Assembly: GCA_004297635.1 (NCBI GenBank)
Contig: SCUQ01000188.1
Span: 1-6,385, forward strand
From: Rhizorhabdus sp.
Lineage (GTDB): Bacteria; Pseudomonadota; Alphaproteobacteria; Sphingomonadales; Sphingomonadaceae
Reading direction: 5' to 3'
DNA: 6,385 bases
Shown piece after piece: positions 4,577 to 6,385 of this stretch. The position numbers were made by a program, and so were the translations under genes. Under the pieces are notes generated by a model. The model was not told the DNA's origin and did not search any database. It saw only the letters and a program-made list of their open reading frames with translations. Within the stretch, counting starts at the first letter, position 1. Every line of letters begins with the position of its first letter.

Positions 4577-6027
4577 GCGCGCGCCGCCTTCCTGCGCCGG
4601 AACAGACCGCTCTTCTTCGTCTTCCGCGCCTTGCCGCGTATCTTGGGCTTGAGGGTCGGGATCACGACCAGCGGCCCGACGCCGAGCAGCGACTGGAGCG
4701 CCGCCGACCCACGAATGGGGCGCCGCAGCAGTTCGACCAGCAGGGCCAGCCCGAGGCCCAGGCCGATGCCTACCGCGAAGCCCCCGACTACCAGAAGTGT
4801 TCGGTTCGGCGAATTGGGTTCGTCGGGAAGGGTCGGCGGATCGACCAGCACCAGCCGCTCACCGCGCTGCTCGGCCGCCATTTTCTGCGAAGCCTCCGCC
4901 GCGAGCAGATTGCCGGAGATGCGCTCATAATTGGAGCGCAGGCCATCCGCCTTCGCTTCCAGCTGACGAATATTCTCCTCGATCAGCGGCGCCCCGCTCT
5001 GTGCGGCGATAGCGGTGCTGGCGCGCGACATGTCCGCCGTCTTGGCGGTCGTCAGCGACGCGATCGTTCGGTTGTTGGCGGCGATCTGGGCACTGATCGC
5101 GGGATTGTTGCGCGGTCCTGTATTGGCCTTGGCGGCAGCGCGGGCCTCGGTCAGCCGCTGTCTGGCGGCAATCACATCGGGGTGATTGTCCGAATAGAGC
5201 GATTGAGCGGAGGCCAGCCCGGCCTCGGCCTGCTGGACCCGCTCGTCGGCACTGGTGCTGCCGCTGTTCAGTCGTCCCTGCAACTCGGTATTCTCGCGCT
5301 GTAGCTGGGCGATCTGGACGTCGTAATTGGCGGTCGAGGGGATGAAGCCGCCGACCCGCGACAGCGCCAGTCCGTTGCGGGACTTGATCTCGGCGATCCG
5401 GCCTTCCAGTTCGGTGATCTGGCCTTGGATCTGCGCCGACTGGTCACGCAGAAAGCCGACCGTGGCATCGGCCTGCGCGGCGATCTGCGTGCTGTCGAGC
5501 TTGAGCAGCTTCTCGGTATATTGCTGCGTGACCGCCTGGGCCTTGGCCGGGTCGGAATAGGTGAAAGAGACGGAAAAGGCGATCGTGCTGGACGTGCCGC
5601 GCCGTTCGGCGAGCTTGTCGATATCGGCGGTCACGGGCGTGATGGCGGTGTCGCCGCGCATCATCTCGATGATGGTCGACAGCGAGTTCCGGCGCCGCTG
5701 CGATGTGTAGAGATCATTTTTCTGGATCAGTTCGATCAGGCCCGGTCGGCTGAGGATCTGCTGCTTGATACGCGCGATGCGCTGATCGATCAGGTTGTTG
5801 ACCGAGGTCGCGGCGATCGCCTCCGGCAACTCCTTCGATTCCACGACGACCGTCGCCGACGACTGATAATGAGCGGGCAGGCCGTAGGCCAGTCCCACGC
5901 CGGTCCCCATGCAGACCGCGAACGGAATGATGACGAACCAACGGCGCTGGATCAGGATCTGCGGAAGATAGGCCAGCAGTCCGTCGGAAAGCTCGACGTC
6001 AGTGATCGTGTCGGCGAGATCGTTCAT
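4573..6027 (-). CDS. Polysaccharide co-polymerase / chain-length determinant (Wzz/GumC-type)
   Basis: The protein has 484 residues and spans the inner membrane with a large periplasmic coiled-coil part. A Wzz-type N-terminal domain covers about 15-180: TM1 about 30-50 (WFVIIPFAVCMGTGVGLAYGL), then YQSSATVVVESKELPEA (54-70). GumC-type helices with IKSRNGL (214-220) and SLYSDNHPDVIAAR (276-289) follow, heptad-like from about 190-295 and 345-390. A Pro-rich segment, DPPTLPDEPNSPNR (396-409), leads to TM2 (410-432) and the LLGVGPLVVIPTL end typical of these proteins. The last 25 residues are a strongly basic cytoplasmic tail in place of a fused kinase domain; the kinase is the next gene. It sets chain length and couples polymerisation to export with an outer-membrane pore not seen here. 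The ATG shares one base with the upstream stop (TGATG) and lacks a strong SD, so translation probably depends on coupling. The frame stays open upstream to 6375, but that part is antisense-free read-through in the wrong frame of the barrel gene. Confidence 0.93.
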   Translation of the reverse strand: MNDLADTITDVELSDGLLAYLPQILIQRRWFVIIPFAVCMGTGVGLAYGLPAHYQSSATVVVESKELPEAIAATSVNNLIDQRIARIKQQILSRPGLIELIQKNDLYTSQRRRNSLSTIIEMMRGDTAITPVTADIDKLAERRGTSSTIAFSVSFTYSDPAKAQAVTQQYTEKLLKLDSTQIAAQADATVGFLRDQSAQIQGQITELEGRIAEIKSRNGLALSRVGGFIPSTANYDVQIAQLQRENTELQGRLNSGSTSADERVQQAEAGLASAQSLYSDNHPDVIAARQRLTEARAAAKANTGPRNNPAISAQIAANNRTIASLTTAKTADMSRASTAIAAQSGAPLIEENIRQLEAKADGLRSNYERISGNLLAAEASQKMAAEQRGERLVLVDPPTLPDEPNSPNRTLLVVGGFAVGIGLGLGLALLVELLRRPIRGSAALQSLLGVGPLVVIPTLKPKIRGKARKTKKSGLFRRRKAARA

Positions 6028-6385
6028 CAGGGCTTCGGAAGGCGGACAGTGGCATAGAGGCTCCCGCCCAGGTCGGTTTTCACCGGGGGGCCGCCATAGA
6101 CGTCGCGATAGAGCGCCTCGGCACCGAGCGTGACCACCGGCGAGAGCTTCCAGTCGACCCCGGCGCGGCCGCTGACATATTGGCGGGTCCCGATGGTGTT
6201 CAACTGCGATGTGCTGCGCGCATAGCTGCCATTCCAGGTGACGCCCACCCGCTCGCTGAGCGAACGGCGATAGCTGACGCCGACCTGGGTGCGCTCGACA
6301 GTGCCGCCGATGCCCGATGCGCTGACCGAACGATCGGCGAAGGTGCAGAAATAATCCTTGGCGCCGGTGTGGCACAGCTCGACCG
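6027..6385 (-). CDS. Outer-membrane beta-barrel protein, C-terminal 118 residues (cut by window edge)
   Basis: The frame is open from base 6383 to the TGA at 6029-6027; the start lies beyond the right edge. The visible part alternates polar and hydrophobic residues in barrel-strand style with tight turns: TQVGVSYRRSLSERVGVTW, GSYARSTS, QYVSGRAGVDWKL, VVTLGAEALYRDVYGG, and a final LGGSLYATVRLPKP. It is Tyr, Gly and Ser rich, with no long hydrophobic helix. Two Cys (VELCHTG and YFCTF, near the start of the visible part) could form a loop disulfide. Its stop overlaps the co-polymerase start (TGATG), so it belongs to the polysaccharide operon. A BBP2-type barrel associated with exopolysaccharide loci, comparable to the small barrel genes of sphingan clusters, is the best guess. 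It is not a Wza/GelD-type export lipoprotein, which would show poly-export domains. Exact family not determined. Confidence 0.8.
   Translation of the reverse strand, partial: VELCHTGAKDYFCTFADRSVSASGIGGTVERTQVGVSYRRSLSERVGVTWNGSYARSTSQLNTIGTRQYVSGRAGVDWKLSPVVTLGAEALYRDVYGGPPVKTDLGGSLYATVRLPKP

Noticed and set aside
5425..6057. Plus-strand open frame (210 codons) opposite the co-polymerase
   Set aside because: Arg/Asp/Gly/His-rich antisense shadow of a firmly identified gene, with no domain.
6028..6375. Upstream extension of the co-polymerase frame by 116 codons
   Set aside because: The extension reads the barrel gene out of frame and is Arg/His-rich without membrane features. The ATG at 6027 gives a normal Wzz start just before TM1 and overlaps the upstream stop as TGATG.

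Overview
The window looks like chromosomal DNA from a high-GC alphaproteobacterium, most likely a sphingomonad (order Sphingomonadales). This rests on protein style and gene sets: an ArsR-methyltransferase fusion ahead of metF, an MlaA lipoprotein with an acidic Ala-rich tail, a tiny Asn/Ala-rich lipoprotein, and a split polysaccharide chain-length/tyrosine-kinase pair like the GelC/GelE arrangement of sphingan producers. No database search was possible, so the taxonomic call is inference. There is no rRNA, tRNA, CRISPR array, insertion sequence or phage gene, and no gene-free stretch longer than about 150 bases.

Left block (1-1460, minus strand): a SahR-like repressor (ArsR winged helix fused to a SAM/SAH-binding methyltransferase-type domain) overlaps metF by 4 bases (ATGA); metF runs off the left edge. 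A 16-bp palindrome, ATAAAGA-AA-TCTTTAT, lies in the regulator's own promoter between a good -35 and the coding start. It is the obvious autoregulatory operator for a methionine/SAM-cycle operon.

Centre (1461-2908, plus strand): a divergent intergenic region with a GC-rich hairpin, then mlaA (outer-membrane lipoprotein of the phospholipid retrograde transport system), a 140-base gap, a 65-residue lipoprotein gene, and two hairpins, the second a strong intrinsic terminator.

Right block (2948-6385, minus strand): the 3' end of an outer-membrane beta-barrel gene, a Wzz/GumC-type polysaccharide co-polymerase and a BY-kinase-like ATPase with a tyrosine-cluster tail. These are joined by TGATG and ATGA overlaps and form one exopolysaccharide assembly/export operon. 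After 54 bases with no visible terminator comes a secreted class A acid phosphatase-like protein whose catalytic signature is altered at three positions (PSGH to PSGT, the final Asp of SRx5Hx3D to Ala, and the first Lys of Kx6RP to Arg).

The best leads are the degenerate phosphatase at the end of the polysaccharide operon and the compact operator/promoter/start of the SahR-like gene, which may give a leaderless transcript. I do not see a wholly undescribed multi-gene system here; most of the window is recognisable core and cell-envelope biology.
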